Source of the DNA: an uncultured Gammaproteobacteria bacterium
GTDB lineage: Bacteria > Pseudomonadota > Gammaproteobacteria > Magnimaribacterales > Magnimaribacteraceae
Assembly: GCA_913045055.1 (NCBI GenBank)
Contig: CAJWPI010000003.1
Span: forward strand, 16,329 to 80,328
Reading direction: 5' to 3'
DNA: 64,000 nt
The position numbers and the translations under genes were made by a program. This document shows positions 16,442 through 25,241 of this stretch, piece by piece. Position 1 is the stretch's first letter. Each line of letters starts with the position of its first letter. The notes beneath the pieces are model-generated. The model was given only the letters and a program-made list of their open reading frames with translations, was not told the origin of the DNA and searched no databases.

Positions 16442-16470
16442 AAATTGAACATACAAATATAATTCAATTT
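16442..16470. promoter_or_regulatory. Inverted repeat in divergent promoter region
   Basis: AAATTGAA (16442-16449) and TTCAATTT (16463-16470) form perfect 8-bp arms 13 nt apart between the divergent nitronate monooxygenase and secreted-protein genes. It could be a regulator site, but such repeats arise easily in AT-rich DNA. A TATACT candidate -10 box lies just to the right. Confidence 0.25.
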
Positions 16471-16519
16471 ACTCTATACTCAAACTGTATATAAAGATTA
16501 TCATCTTAGGAGACATAAT

Positions 16520-17212
16520 ATGAAAAAAATTAATACTTTAGTTATATCCTTCTTAGTGTTCTTTGCACCTATTACTTATGCAGAAATGTTAGAAGTATAT
16601 TCCTGGAAACCTTTCCCAGGTAAAGGCACTGATCTCATTGAAAGTATGGCTGAGGCTGCTGCTATTCATACAGAATTAGGGGCAGTGGTCAATATATATG
16701 CAAGAGATGTTGGATCTGACTATCAAGGCTTCGATTACGTGATGCGCTGGAATGACCCAGCGAGCTGGGCTGCTTCAAGAGAAGCGGCTACAAAAAGCCC
16801 TAAATTAGAAAAGTTCTTTCAGAGAGTCTCTAGAAAACCTTCTGGGGAACTTGTTGGTAGTTTAGAAGGACTCAATCTAGATCTCTCAGTAAGTGCAGAT
16901 AGTTTTGGAAATATAAAGGTTTTTAGGGTTTATGTATGGGACCCTGCTCCAGGACAAACTCAGCAGTTATTAGAAAATTTCGCAACAGCTAAAAGAATTC
17001 ATGAGTCTTTAGGTGCTAGAGTTGAATCTTATAGTGAAGGTATAGGTGGGACAGGAAACTTCCACTATACGCTTGGGTTTGAGAGTTGGGGTACCTTAGC
17101 TGAATTTTTTGTGAAATTAGCTACAAATGAAGAATGGGCAGCTTTTCAAGCTTCTAATGACCCAACTGCTGCTACCTTGGTTCACTCATATCAAGCGTCG
17201 GGACTAAATTAA
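16520..17212 (+). CDS. Exported protein with two dimeric-alpha/beta-barrel-like repeats
   Basis: A 230-residue protein with a Sec signal peptide (MKKINTLVISFLVFFAPITYA, cleavage after A21). The mature part is an internal duplication: residues 23-100 open with EVYSWKPFPGKGTDL, and 133-210 with FRVYVWDPAPGQTQQ. Each has a helix ending in IHTELGA or IHESLGA, then a strand and an F-x-Y core with a WxDPxSW or ESWG end. The layout resembles antibiotic-biosynthesis-monooxygenase-type (ferredoxin-fold) repeats, but no catalytic residues can be named. AGGAG sits upstream of the ATG, and a good terminator follows, so it is monocistronic. Function unknown. Confidence 0.7.
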   Translation: MKKINTLVISFLVFFAPITYAEMLEVYSWKPFPGKGTDLIESMAEAAAIHTELGAVVNIYARDVGSDYQGFDYVMRWNDPASWAASREAATKSPKLEKFFQRVSRKPSGELVGSLEGLNLDLSVSADSFGNIKVFRVYVWDPAPGQTQQLLENFATAKRIHESLGARVESYSEGIGGTGNFHYTLGFESWGTLAEFFVKLATNEEWAAFQASNDPTAATLVHSYQASGLN

Positions 17213-17230
17213 CTTTTAGTTTTATTTACT

Positions 17231-17262
17231 AAAAAGGGTTCAAATGATTGAGCCCTTTTTTG
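17231..17262 (+). terminator. Rho-independent terminator after the exported repeat protein
   Basis: GGGTTCA and TGAGCCC form a 7-bp stem (one G-T pair) around a 6-nt loop, followed by TTTTTT at 17256-17261. It lies about 20 nt after the stop at 17212. This is the clearest intrinsic terminator in the window. Confidence 0.85.
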
Positions 17263-17304
17263 TTGATAAAAAATCTGCTCTAATCTTATTTTGGAGAAAG
17301 TTTT

Positions 17305-19401
17305 ATGAAAAAAACCGCGATTATAATTTTTCTATTTATTTTTAATTCTTGTACGGAGGAAAAAACAATGAATCCCTTCTTAACTGAATATGACACACCT
17401 TATCAAATACCCCCTTTTGAAAAGATAGAAGACAAACATTATCTGCCGGCTTTCATGAAGGGTATGGAAAAGCAAATTGAAGAAGTAAATGCTATAGCTA
17501 ATAATAAAGAAACTCCAACTTTTGAGAATACTATCGTGGAAATGGAAAGGACAGGTAAGATTTTAGATAAGGTCTCAAGCGTTTTCTTTAATCTCAACAG
17601 CTCTAATACAAATGATGAAATGCAAGAAATAGCAAAAGAGATAAGACCTAAGTTATCTGCTCATAGAGATGCTATCTTTTTAAATAAAAAACTCTTTAAA
17701 AGAGTAAGCGAGATCTACAAACAAAGAGGAAATTTGCAACTCGATACTGAACAAAAAAGATTGGTTGAAGAAACACATAAATATTTTATTAGATCAGGAG
17801 CGCAACTTGATGATAAATCAATGCAAATGCTTACTGAAATTAATCAAAAACTATCTTCTTTAACCACACAATTTGGTCAAAATTTATTAAAAGAAACAAA
17901 TGAAGGCTTTAGTTTAATTATAGAAGATGAAAGACGACTAGAGGGTCTTCCTGAAGACATACGTAACCAAGCAGCTAAATTAGCTGAATCTGAGGGATAT
18001 ACGGGCAAATGGTTATTTAAGCCAACTAGGGTCAGTATGTACCCGTTTTTAACTTATTCTACTCAAAGAGATCTTAGAGAGAAGCTTTATAAATCTTATA
18101 TAGAAAGAGGAAATAACAATAACGAAAGAGACAATAAACAAATAGCAATAGAAATGGCTGACTTGCGAACTCACAGAGCTAATATATTAGGGTATGCAAC
18201 TCATGCAGACTTTGTTCTCGAGAACACTATGGCTAAAACTACTGAAAATGTTAAAGATTTATTAGACAAGGTATGGAAACCTGGTCTAAATAGAGCAAAA
18301 AAGGAAGCTGAAGAAATGCAAGAACTAATTCAACAAGAAGGAGCTAATTTTAAATTAGCGGCTTGGGATTGGTGGCACTATTCAGAAAAGATACGACAAC
18401 TTAAATACGATTTTTCTGAAGAGGAAATAAAACCCTATTTTAGTGAGACAAGAGTACTCCAAGGAGCATTTGACGTAGCAACTAAACTATTTGATATAAC
18501 TTTTCATGAAAGATTTGATTTGCCGAAATATCGAGAAAATATTAGAACATTTGAAGTTAAAAACTTAGAAGATGAAGTAATAGGAATTTTTTATACAGAT
18601 TACACAGTCAGGCCAAATAAAGGTGGAGGGGCTTGGATGAATACTTTTAGAAGTCAAAGTAAATTTGATGGTGTGCAGATTCCTCTAGTAATGAATACTT
18701 GTAATTTTCCTCCTCCTAATGAAAAAGGTATCTCTTTACTTTCTTTTGAACAAGTAACTACTCTATTTCATGAATTCGGACATGCCTTACATGGACTTCT
18801 TTCTGATGCTAACTATCCTAGCCTTTCGGGTACAAATGTTACAAGAGACTACGTCGAGTTTCCTTCTCAAATGATGGAGAATTGGGCAAGAGAACCTGCT
18901 GTAATAGCAGAATATGCTAAGCACTATGAAACGGGTAAATCTATGCCTTTAGATCTTTTAGATAAGATATCTAAAGCAGGACAATTTAACCAAGGGTTTG
19001 CTACTACTGAATATGTAGCTGCTTCTTATTTAGATATGGCATGGCACAGCCAGGAAGAAAAAGTTACTGATGCTAACCAGTTTGAAAAAGAAACATTAAA
19101 TGAAATAGGTCTCATAGACCAAATAACTAGCAGATATAGAAGCACCTACTTTGCCCATATTTTTGCAGGAGGGTACTCCATGGGATATTACAGTTATCTC
19201 TGGACTGAAGTATTAGAAGCTGATGCCTTTCAGCCATTTAAAGAAAAAGGAATTTTTGATAAAGAGACAGCTAATAAACTTAAGAAGTATGTCTACTCTG
19301 CAGGAAATACTGATGACTTGATGAGCCAATATGTTAGATATAGAGGGTTTGAACCTGAGATAAAACCTCTGTTAAAAAAGCGCGGATTAGATGAATTTTG
19401 A
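17305..19401 (+). CDS. M3 family metallopeptidase, Dcp/oligopeptidase-A-like lipoprotein
   Basis: A 698-residue zinc peptidase. The M3 signature LFHEFGHALHG gives H489, E490 and H493; the third ligand would be the Glu in the following DYVEFPSQMMENW segment. The N-terminal NPFLTEYDTPYQIPPFEKI and PTFENTIVEMERTG stretches are typical of peptidyl-dipeptidase Dcp. A short N-terminal hydrophobic run ending FNSC suggests a lipoprotein signal, so it would act in the periplasm or at a membrane, unlike cytoplasmic OpdA. A GGAG-like site precedes the ATG. The stop overlaps the start of the DUF3445 gene. It trims short peptides; the precise exo/endo preference is unknown. Confidence 0.87.
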   Translation: MKKTAIIIFLFIFNSCTEEKTMNPFLTEYDTPYQIPPFEKIEDKHYLPAFMKGMEKQIEEVNAIANNKETPTFENTIVEMERTGKILDKVSSVFFNLNSSNTNDEMQEIAKEIRPKLSAHRDAIFLNKKLFKRVSEIYKQRGNLQLDTEQKRLVEETHKYFIRSGAQLDDKSMQMLTEINQKLSSLTTQFGQNLLKETNEGFSLIIEDERRLEGLPEDIRNQAAKLAESEGYTGKWLFKPTRVSMYPFLTYSTQRDLREKLYKSYIERGNNNNERDNKQIAIEMADLRTHRANILGYATHADFVLENTMAKTTENVKDLLDKVWKPGLNRAKKEAEEMQELIQQEGANFKLAAWDWWHYSEKIRQLKYDFSEEEIKPYFSETRVLQGAFDVATKLFDITFHERFDLPKYRENIRTFEVKNLEDEVIGIFYTDYTVRPNKGGGAWMNTFRSQSKFDGVQIPLVMNTCNFPPPNEKGISLLSFEQVTTLFHEFGHALHGLLSDANYPSLSGTNVTRDYVEFPSQMMENWAREPAVIAEYAKHYETGKSMPLDLLDKISKAGQFNQGFATTEYVAASYLDMAWHSQEEKVTDANQFEKETLNEIGLIDQITSRYRSTYFAHIFAGGYSMGYYSYLWTEVLEADAFQPFKEKGIFDKETANKLKKYVYSAGNTDDLMSQYVRYRGFEPEIKPLLKKRGLDEF

Positions 19402-20303
19402 AGAAATATATTCATACTCCATTTAAAGGCGGATCAGGCGGGGTAAAACTAGGTCTTGAACCTATAGAAGAGCCCTGCTGGCTTGAAGTAGACACCCTAT
19501 TTATAAAAGAAATAGAAAAAAAGAGAGAACTTTTTAATTCTAATAAGAATAAAGTTTTTCAAGCTATTGATGAGTCGCAAGAATCTCAAATTGAATTATT
19601 GAGATATATTAAAAATTATCTTAGTGAATACTATTCAGATAATTTCACCTTTGAAGAAAATAGAATCCAAATAGAGATAAATGGAGAAACTCTGCAAATT
19701 CAAGAAGATCCTCTAAAACCCTTAGAAACTTCCTCTTTTTTAGTTCAGGAAGATCTTTTGTTAATGCTGCCTGATGCAAATAATTCTTATCGTCTTGGCG
19801 CTGCATCTCTTTGTGCTCCTTCTAATTGGTCATTAACTGAGAAGTTTAAAAAGTCACTCCTAGGACTTCATGCTGGAGTTCCTGGATATAAAGAAAAAAT
19901 TTCTAGGAGAGTAAATAAAATTTTCTGTCGTTTAGAAGAAGATAGAATCTTTGAAAGATTCAATTGGTCAATTTACGATAACCCCTCTCTTTTTCAACCT
20001 AAAAAAAGCAAATCTGATGTAACTAGAAGATCTGATTTAAAAGTAAATGATGCAGGAGATAAGCTCTTTATAAGAGTAGAGAGACAGACTATTAGAAGAC
20101 TACCAATATCACATGCAGTAATCTTTACTGTAAGAGTTCATGTTTATCCTCTTTCATCAATAAAAGATGATTTAAATAAACTTACCGATCTCCGTTTAGC
20201 AATAGAGAATCTTCCAAAAAGAATGAAAAGATATAAAGCACTTGATCAAATTGAAAAACCAATTTTAGGATGGTTAGAAGAGAGGATTGTTAAATTGGGA
20301 TGA
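19398..20303 (+). CDS. DUF3445 / heme-dependent oxidative N-demethylase-like protein
   Basis: A 301-residue protein with the DUF3445 pattern: LGLEPIEEPCWLEVD at the start, then SYRLGAASLCAPSNWSLTEKF, LGLHAGVPGYKEKI, FERFNWSIYDNP, and LFIRVERQTIRRLPISHAVIFTVRVHVYPL. The family includes the alpha subunit of heme-dependent dimethylamine-type N-demethylase, where a PAS-like fold binds heme. The start is TTG at 19398, overlapping the upstream stop. No beta, gamma or delta subunit genes are nearby, so a solo role or a different partner is likely. Not shown here to be an N-demethylase. Confidence 0.75.
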   Translation: MKKYIHTPFKGGSGGVKLGLEPIEEPCWLEVDTLFIKEIEKKRELFNSNKNKVFQAIDESQESQIELLRYIKNYLSEYYSDNFTFEENRIQIEINGETLQIQEDPLKPLETSSFLVQEDLLLMLPDANNSYRLGAASLCAPSNWSLTEKFKKSLLGLHAGVPGYKEKISRRVNKIFCRLEEDRIFERFNWSIYDNPSLFQPKKSKSDVTRRSDLKVNDAGDKLFIRVERQTIRRLPISHAVIFTVRVHVYPLSSIKDDLNKLTDLRLAIENLPKRMKRYKALDQIEKPILGWLEERIVKLG

Positions 20304-20309
20304 CTTTCT

Positions 20310-22262
20310 TTAGAGGTGTTCAGAAAGAAAGAGGTCCATAGCTCTAAAAAATTCTAATCGATTCTTGGCTAAACTTAAAAAGTGGTCACTATCTTCTTGT
20401 TGAATATATATATAATCAGCTTTAGCCCTCCTTAAAGCAGCTTCCATTCTTGTGCCATGTTCAAGTGTAACTCTTGAATCATCTTCTCCTTGAACAAGTA
20501 ATACTGGTATATTAATTTGATTAGCAAGATTTACAGGAGATGTTTTTATCAACTTTGATCTCTCTGTGCCTATCATCTCTCTTGTCATCTTGCCTGTTCC
20601 ATAGTACCAACTCTCTTTTATTAACAAACTAAGATCTGTTACTCCTGCAAAACTAACTGCGCACTTAAAAAGATTAGAGTTAGCTGCACCCATTAGAGCC
20701 GCATAACCTCCGTAACTTCCTCCTACAATACAAATACTATCTTCATCAGCAATACCTTCATCTATCATCCAACGTGTTGCGTCTTCGATATCGGTCTGCA
20801 TCTCCAGGCCCCATCTTTGTAATCCAGCTTTTTTAAAGTCTAAGCCATAGCCAGATGATCCTCTAAAATTTGGTTGCAAAACTGCATATCCTCGAGAAGT
20901 AAAAAAAGAAGTCCAATAATCAAATCGCACATCGTCGTCAGCAGCTATTGGTCCTCCGTGTGGAAAAATAACTGTTGGAAGATTTTTATTTTGGCCTTTT
21001 GGTAAGGTCAAATATGCCTCAATCTCTAAGCCATCTCTCGCATTGAAATATACTGGTTCTCTAGGTGGTAAATCAACACCAGATAGGCGGGGGAATGTAT
21101 TTGCTATTAAATCTAAACCCCCTTCTGTTTCATCTCCTAAATAAAATTCTCCAGGTTTGTCATTATCCACTACATAGAGAATGAATCGTTTTCTGTCTTT
21201 ACTAAAACTTATAAAATAAACATGATCGTCAGGAAATTGATCGTAAACAGTCTTTTCAAATTTTGCTATCTCTTGATCCCAAGTAACTAACCTTCCGTTT
21301 TCGTCCCAATGCCTAACACCAATAGGATCTTTTGAACCCCCGGCGTATCTTAAACTGCCTTCAACATCTCTATTTGGATCTGAATATACCAGCTCCCTAG
21401 AAACTTCTTTCCCATCTTCAATATTAACTTTGAAAATTGCCAGCTTACCTTCATGATAAGCCGAAATCCAAACTTGCTTAGGGTCTTCTCCAAAACCAAG
21501 AACATTAACTTCCTTTTCATCAAAAAGACCAAATTTCCAGAGTGTTATCCATTGATCTAGATCAGGATCTTTATAAAGCACAGATTGTTGATTCTTACTT
21601 GCTTTTCTATCAAAACCGAAACCAATTCGAACTTTTCCTTCTTTATCTGTTTTCCACATTCTTATATCTGATTTAGCTCTCTTGACCACATCAATGGCAC
21701 TTGAACGCACATTAACTTTTACTACATCTGGATACCTATCATTATTAATTGGAATAGAAACAAGTATGTGATCAGGATCATCACTAAGTTTATCTATAAC
21801 GGTATTATGAAATTGGGGAATACGTGCAAGCTTCTTAAAATGCTCTTTTCTGAAAACAGGTTGAAAGGCCGACCCATTATCAAATTTTGTGCCATCTGCT
21901 TTTACATACAATAGCCTGGTATTATCGATTTTAGTTCTAAAAAAATCGGCACTAAACCAAGCATCTGCTAATAGGGTTTCGTTATCAAACCATGAAAAGC
22001 TTTGCAATTTCATTTGTTTGTTGTCAGAAGAAAGTAACGGCATCAATCCTTTGTTTGATTCTAAATCTTGAATATATATAGCCGAATATCCATTTTTTAA
22101 ATTTGCAAACAAAGCTAATTTCGTACCATCTGGAGATATTTCTACGTCTCTAAATTGAGGAAGCGTTGCAAAGACTTCGACAGGAATAAACTCCTTGGAT
22201 AAGGAAACTCCTGAGAACAGGAGTAAAGTTAAAACACAAGAAAATAAATATTTATTCTTCAT
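20310..22262 (-). CDS. S9 family prolyl-oligopeptidase-like peptidase, exported
   Basis: A 650-residue serine peptidase with an N-terminal signal peptide (MKNKYLFSCVLTLLLFSGVSLS), a beta-propeller-like region (about 25-390; VEISPDGTKLALFAN and RYAGGSKDPIG-type blades) and a C-terminal alpha/beta-hydrolase domain. The triad is S516 (GGSYGGY), D595 (GEDDSRV) and H627 (SDHFL). It belongs to the acylaminoacyl-peptidase/dipeptidyl-peptidase group common in marine bacteria. It probably degrades oligopeptides in the periplasm. It is convergent with the DUF3445 gene and follows the carotenoid oxygenase gene by 9 nt in transcription order. Confidence 0.88.
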   Translation of the reverse strand: MKNKYLFSCVLTLLLFSGVSLSKEFIPVEVFATLPQFRDVEISPDGTKLALFANLKNGYSAIYIQDLESNKGLMPLLSSDNKQMKLQSFSWFDNETLLADAWFSADFFRTKIDNTRLLYVKADGTKFDNGSAFQPVFRKEHFKKLARIPQFHNTVIDKLSDDPDHILVSIPINNDRYPDVVKVNVRSSAIDVVKRAKSDIRMWKTDKEGKVRIGFGFDRKASKNQQSVLYKDPDLDQWITLWKFGLFDEKEVNVLGFGEDPKQVWISAYHEGKLAIFKVNIEDGKEVSRELVYSDPNRDVEGSLRYAGGSKDPIGVRHWDENGRLVTWDQEIAKFEKTVYDQFPDDHVYFISFSKDRKRFILYVVDNDKPGEFYLGDETEGGLDLIANTFPRLSGVDLPPREPVYFNARDGLEIEAYLTLPKGQNKNLPTVIFPHGGPIAADDDVRFDYWTSFFTSRGYAVLQPNFRGSSGYGLDFKKAGLQRWGLEMQTDIEDATRWMIDEGIADEDSICIVGGSYGGYAALMGAANSNLFKCAVSFAGVTDLSLLIKESWYYGTGKMTREMIGTERSKLIKTSPVNLANQINIPVLLVQGEDDSRVTLEHGTRMEAALRRAKADYIYIQQEDSDHFLSLAKNRLEFFRAMDLFLSEHL

Positions 22263-22271
22263 AATTTTATT

Positions 22272-23726
22272 TTATAAATTTTCAGGTAAAACGAAACTAC
22301 TATGAAACCCTGGAGGTATTTGTTGAGGAACAATTAATTGACATAAAGGGCCTTTAGACAAATCTTCTGCTGGAAATATTTGAATCTCTCCTTTATTACT
22401 TTTAGTGTTAGTTACAAAAGTTAGAAGGTAACCGTCATCTTCTGTTTGAGAATTATTTCGGGGAGCAAATTGCATTTCACTACCAAAACTTCCCTCTGGA
22501 AATTTATATGTTTGACTATTTTTTGTATTGCTGTCTATCTTAACAAGTCCATCAAATAAGATTACATCAGTATCAGCTAAAGAGACGTGATAGCTATATC
22601 TAGAAGGTAGACCCCCGTATCGATTATTAATTGTTGGAAACTCTGTTAATAAATCATCTATTCTCTCTTCCTTTGTATTACCAGTTTCTAGGTTAAATCT
22701 ATACCTGTGGTAGCAAGCATCTAATTTGAGCCAAGCTAACATAGTTCCGTAAGGCCCGGAGAGTTTTTGTCTCACTTCTGGAGAAGGAACTGGTGTAGAC
22801 ATCCTACAAACATCTAGCACTACTTCAGCACCTTCTTCCCACGAATTAATTACATGGTAAATATAACAAGGGTCCGCTTCAAACCACCTAATGGTATCTC
22901 CAGACGCCATTCTTTTTAAAACTCCAAATCTACTTTGGATCTCAGGGTAGAAAGTTACCTTATGAATATCTTCTTTTAAAAGTTTAGGATCCCAAAACAT
23001 TGGTAAATCCATCAAAATAGAATAGTTAGTAGTAAAGGCCATAGAATGAGGTAGTCTCGCGCCTGGTAAATCTATTTCAGTAAAATTTACTAACTCAGAT
23101 TTCTTATTTAATACACCATAAGTCATATAAGGAGGCTTAGCTGCGTAATCAAAGAAAAGTAAATCTCCTGTAGCTTCATCTGTTAAACAGTGGGCTGACA
23201 TTTGTCTGGCTCCAATAGATCTTAGATCTATGCTTCCTAGGGTGTTTAAGTTAAGTGGATCTAAGGAATAGGCTTCACCACACTGATAAAATGTAGAAAT
23301 AGCTTTTCCTGCATGGATGGTAATATCGGTATTTGAATTATCTTTTAACCATAGATCAGAGCCCCAGGCAGTTTCTAGTGCTCTATCCGGAGTATCCATT
23401 AAACCCGGCCAAATGGACTTTTTCTTATTACTTTCTATTTCGAAAGCTTTAGTTGTAACCCATCTATTTTTATAACTAACTTTCCCGTCTTCAAAGTGAG
23501 CGGAATGTACCATTCCATCGCCATCAAACCAGTGGTAACTACCATATGGTTGAAACCTTTGATTAGGTCCATTTCTTAGATAGATACCAGAAAAATCTTT
23601 AGGTATCTCTCCTATGCACTCGAGTGTTGATTCAGTAATTTCCTTTCTTACAGGTTCATGAGGTCCGGTAAGATATGGGTTATCACCAAAATCTACAAAA
23701 TTATCAAAAACTTTAGATGTTGCCAC
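22272..23726 (-). CDS. Carotenoid cleavage oxygenase (RPE65) family protein
   Basis: A 484-residue seven-bladed-propeller Fe(II) oxygenase. The four histidine ligands are visible: H179 (MSAHCLTDE), H227 (LPHSMAF), H291 (YIYHVINSWEEG) and H475 (PPGFHSSFV). The opening YLRNGPNQRF and GDGMVHSAHFEDGKV motifs are standard. Family members cleave carotenoids, apocarotenoids or stilbene double bonds with O2. No carotenoid biosynthesis gene lies in the window, so retinal production for a rhodopsin, or lignostilbene cleavage, are both open. It shares a promoter region with the divergent double-DsbA-fold gene. Confidence 0.88.
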   Translation of the reverse strand: MATSKVFDNFVDFGDNPYLTGPHEPVRKEITESTLECIGEIPKDFSGIYLRNGPNQRFQPYGSYHWFDGDGMVHSAHFEDGKVSYKNRWVTTKAFEIESNKKKSIWPGLMDTPDRALETAWGSDLWLKDNSNTDITIHAGKAISTFYQCGEAYSLDPLNLNTLGSIDLRSIGARQMSAHCLTDEATGDLLFFDYAAKPPYMTYGVLNKKSELVNFTEIDLPGARLPHSMAFTTNYSILMDLPMFWDPKLLKEDIHKVTFYPEIQSRFGVLKRMASGDTIRWFEADPCYIYHVINSWEEGAEVVLDVCRMSTPVPSPEVRQKLSGPYGTMLAWLKLDACYHRYRFNLETGNTKEERIDDLLTEFPTINNRYGGLPSRYSYHVSLADTDVILFDGLVKIDSNTKNSQTYKFPEGSFGSEMQFAPRNNSQTEDDGYLLTFVTNTKSNKGEIQIFPAEDLSKGPLCQLIVPQQIPPGFHSSFVLPENL

Positions 23727-23791
23727 TTATTTCTCCAAACAAGAATTATGTCCTATTTGTTTAATGAGCGAAACTGATTATTATGTACATT

Positions 23792-23808
23792 AAAGAAATT
23801 GTTTCTTT
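23792..23808. promoter_or_regulatory. Palindrome between carotenoid oxygenase and double-DsbA gene
   Basis: AAAGAAA-TTG-TTTCTTT is a perfect 7-bp inverted repeat in the 174-bp divergent spacer. A similar AAGAAA/TTTCTT palindrome lies at 59129-59146. It could be an operator, but the AT-rich context makes chance likely. No other feature was seen in this spacer. Confidence 0.3.
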
Positions 23809-23900
23809 TGTTTAAATTTAATAAAACCTCAATAAAAAGACTCCTAGAATCTGGATACTTTAAAATAGATAAGTAAATTAACCTTTAATATCAATAAGAT

Positions 23901-25232
23901 ATGACTATAATCTCAACTATTAGAAACTTTCTTGCCAGTAAAGTAATGTCAAGGGTGCTTAATGACTGGTCTGATCAAAGCATTCTCCTAAAAAAAAGAG
24001 AAAAGTTTGAATTAATAAGAAAAAAAGAAGGCAGACAACATCAAGTCTTTTATTTTCATGAACTATCAGACCCTTATTCGCATATCACCGCACAACTTAT
24101 TAGCAAATTAAATAAAAATTACGATATTGATCTAATCCCTTTACTTGTAGGAGATCCTCCAAAGGCAACTGTTCATGAACCAAACCTCTATAGAAAATAT
24201 TGTCTTTCTGATGCTTTGAGAATAGCTCCCTTTTACCAAGTAGAATTTCCTAGCTCTACCCTACCAGAAGATAACCTCATTCTTTTAGGTCAAAGGGTGT
24301 TGAGTAGTCTAGACAAAGATAACTTTATAAATTCTGTAGCAGAAATTAGCAACTTTGTTTGGTCTGGAAACCAGGAAGCCTTAGAAGCTCTAGTAGATGA
24401 TAAAACCCTATCAAAGCAAGGAATGTTATCAGTAATTTCTTCAAACGAAGAAAAAAGGGATAAAGTAGAAGCTTATATGGGTTCAACCTTTAGTTATGAA
24501 GGGGAGCTCTATTGGGGTGTGGATCGTCTTGATTATCTAGAAGAAAGATTAATAGATTTAGGTTTAAAAAATAACTTAAATAAAAGTCTAATTTCAGAAA
24601 AGAAACAAACAATTGCAACTAACATTCCACAAGAATCTAATCTCGAATTAGAGTTTTATCCTTCTCTTAATAGTCCTTATACTTCAATAGTATTTGAAAG
24701 AGTAAAAGAATTGGAATCTAGTTATCCTATAAAGATTATTACAAAACCAGTTTTGCCTATGCTGATGAGGAATATGACAATTCCTAGATATAAAGCTAAA
24801 TATATTTTTAAAGATACAGCTAGAGAAGCTAGGAAGTATGGAGTCCCTTTTGGAAAAGTAAAAAGTCCTTTGGGTAAGCCCGCTGAAAGAGCATATTCCC
24901 TTTTTCCTTGGATAGATCAACAGGGAAAAGGCTTTGAATATATTTATAGACTTATGATTGCTTCTTTTAGGAAAGGAGAAGATATTGGGAAAAAAAGATA
25001 TTTGAGAAAGTTAATAGAAGACCTTCAATTGGAATGGAATGAAGCTGAGAAGCATTTAGATAGTGATGGATGGAAAGAAATTTTAGAAAAGAATAGGCTT
25101 ATTATGTATGAAGGTAGATCTTGGGGAGTTCCTACATTCAAACTAGTAGACGGGGAAAATAATTTTACTACTTGGGGTCAAGACAGAATTTGGTTAGTAG
25201 AAGAAGAAATTATAAAACGCTTAAAGCAATAG
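23901..25232 (+). CDS. Tandem DsbA-fold (2-hydroxychromene-2-carboxylate isomerase-like) protein
   Basis: A 443-residue protein made of two thioredoxin/DsbA-like modules. Each starts with a strand and a 'xxSPYxxx' turn, as in HCCA isomerases: FYFHELSDPYSHITAQL (about residues 51-67) and LEFYPSLNSPYTSIVFERV (about 252-270). Each closes with a strand, WG and D-R-x-x-x-L-E: YWGVDRLDYLEERL and FTTWGQDRIWLVEEEI. The usual CxxC is absent; HCCA isomerases use a Ser and glutathione. The second copy keeps GVPTFKLVDG with a cis-Pro. It lies 9 nt upstream of a beta-lactamase-fold hydrolase. Enzymatic role unknown; a GSH-dependent isomerase is a reasonable guess. Confidence 0.68.
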   Translation: MTIISTIRNFLASKVMSRVLNDWSDQSILLKKREKFELIRKKEGRQHQVFYFHELSDPYSHITAQLISKLNKNYDIDLIPLLVGDPPKATVHEPNLYRKYCLSDALRIAPFYQVEFPSSTLPEDNLILLGQRVLSSLDKDNFINSVAEISNFVWSGNQEALEALVDDKTLSKQGMLSVISSNEEKRDKVEAYMGSTFSYEGELYWGVDRLDYLEERLIDLGLKNNLNKSLISEKKQTIATNIPQESNLELEFYPSLNSPYTSIVFERVKELESSYPIKIITKPVLPMLMRNMTIPRYKAKYIFKDTAREARKYGVPFGKVKSPLGKPAERAYSLFPWIDQQGKGFEYIYRLMIASFRKGEDIGKKRYLRKLIEDLQLEWNEAEKHLDSDGWKEILEKNRLIMYEGRSWGVPTFKLVDGENNFTTWGQDRIWLVEEEIIKRLKQ

Positions 25233-25241
25233 GAGAATTGT

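Noticed and set aside
20304..20331. CTTTCTTT / AAAGAAAG inverted repeat between the DUF3445 and S9 peptidase genes, as a terminator
   Set aside because: It lies partly in coding sequence, is purine/pyrimidine-biased with a long loop, and has no T-run on either strand.
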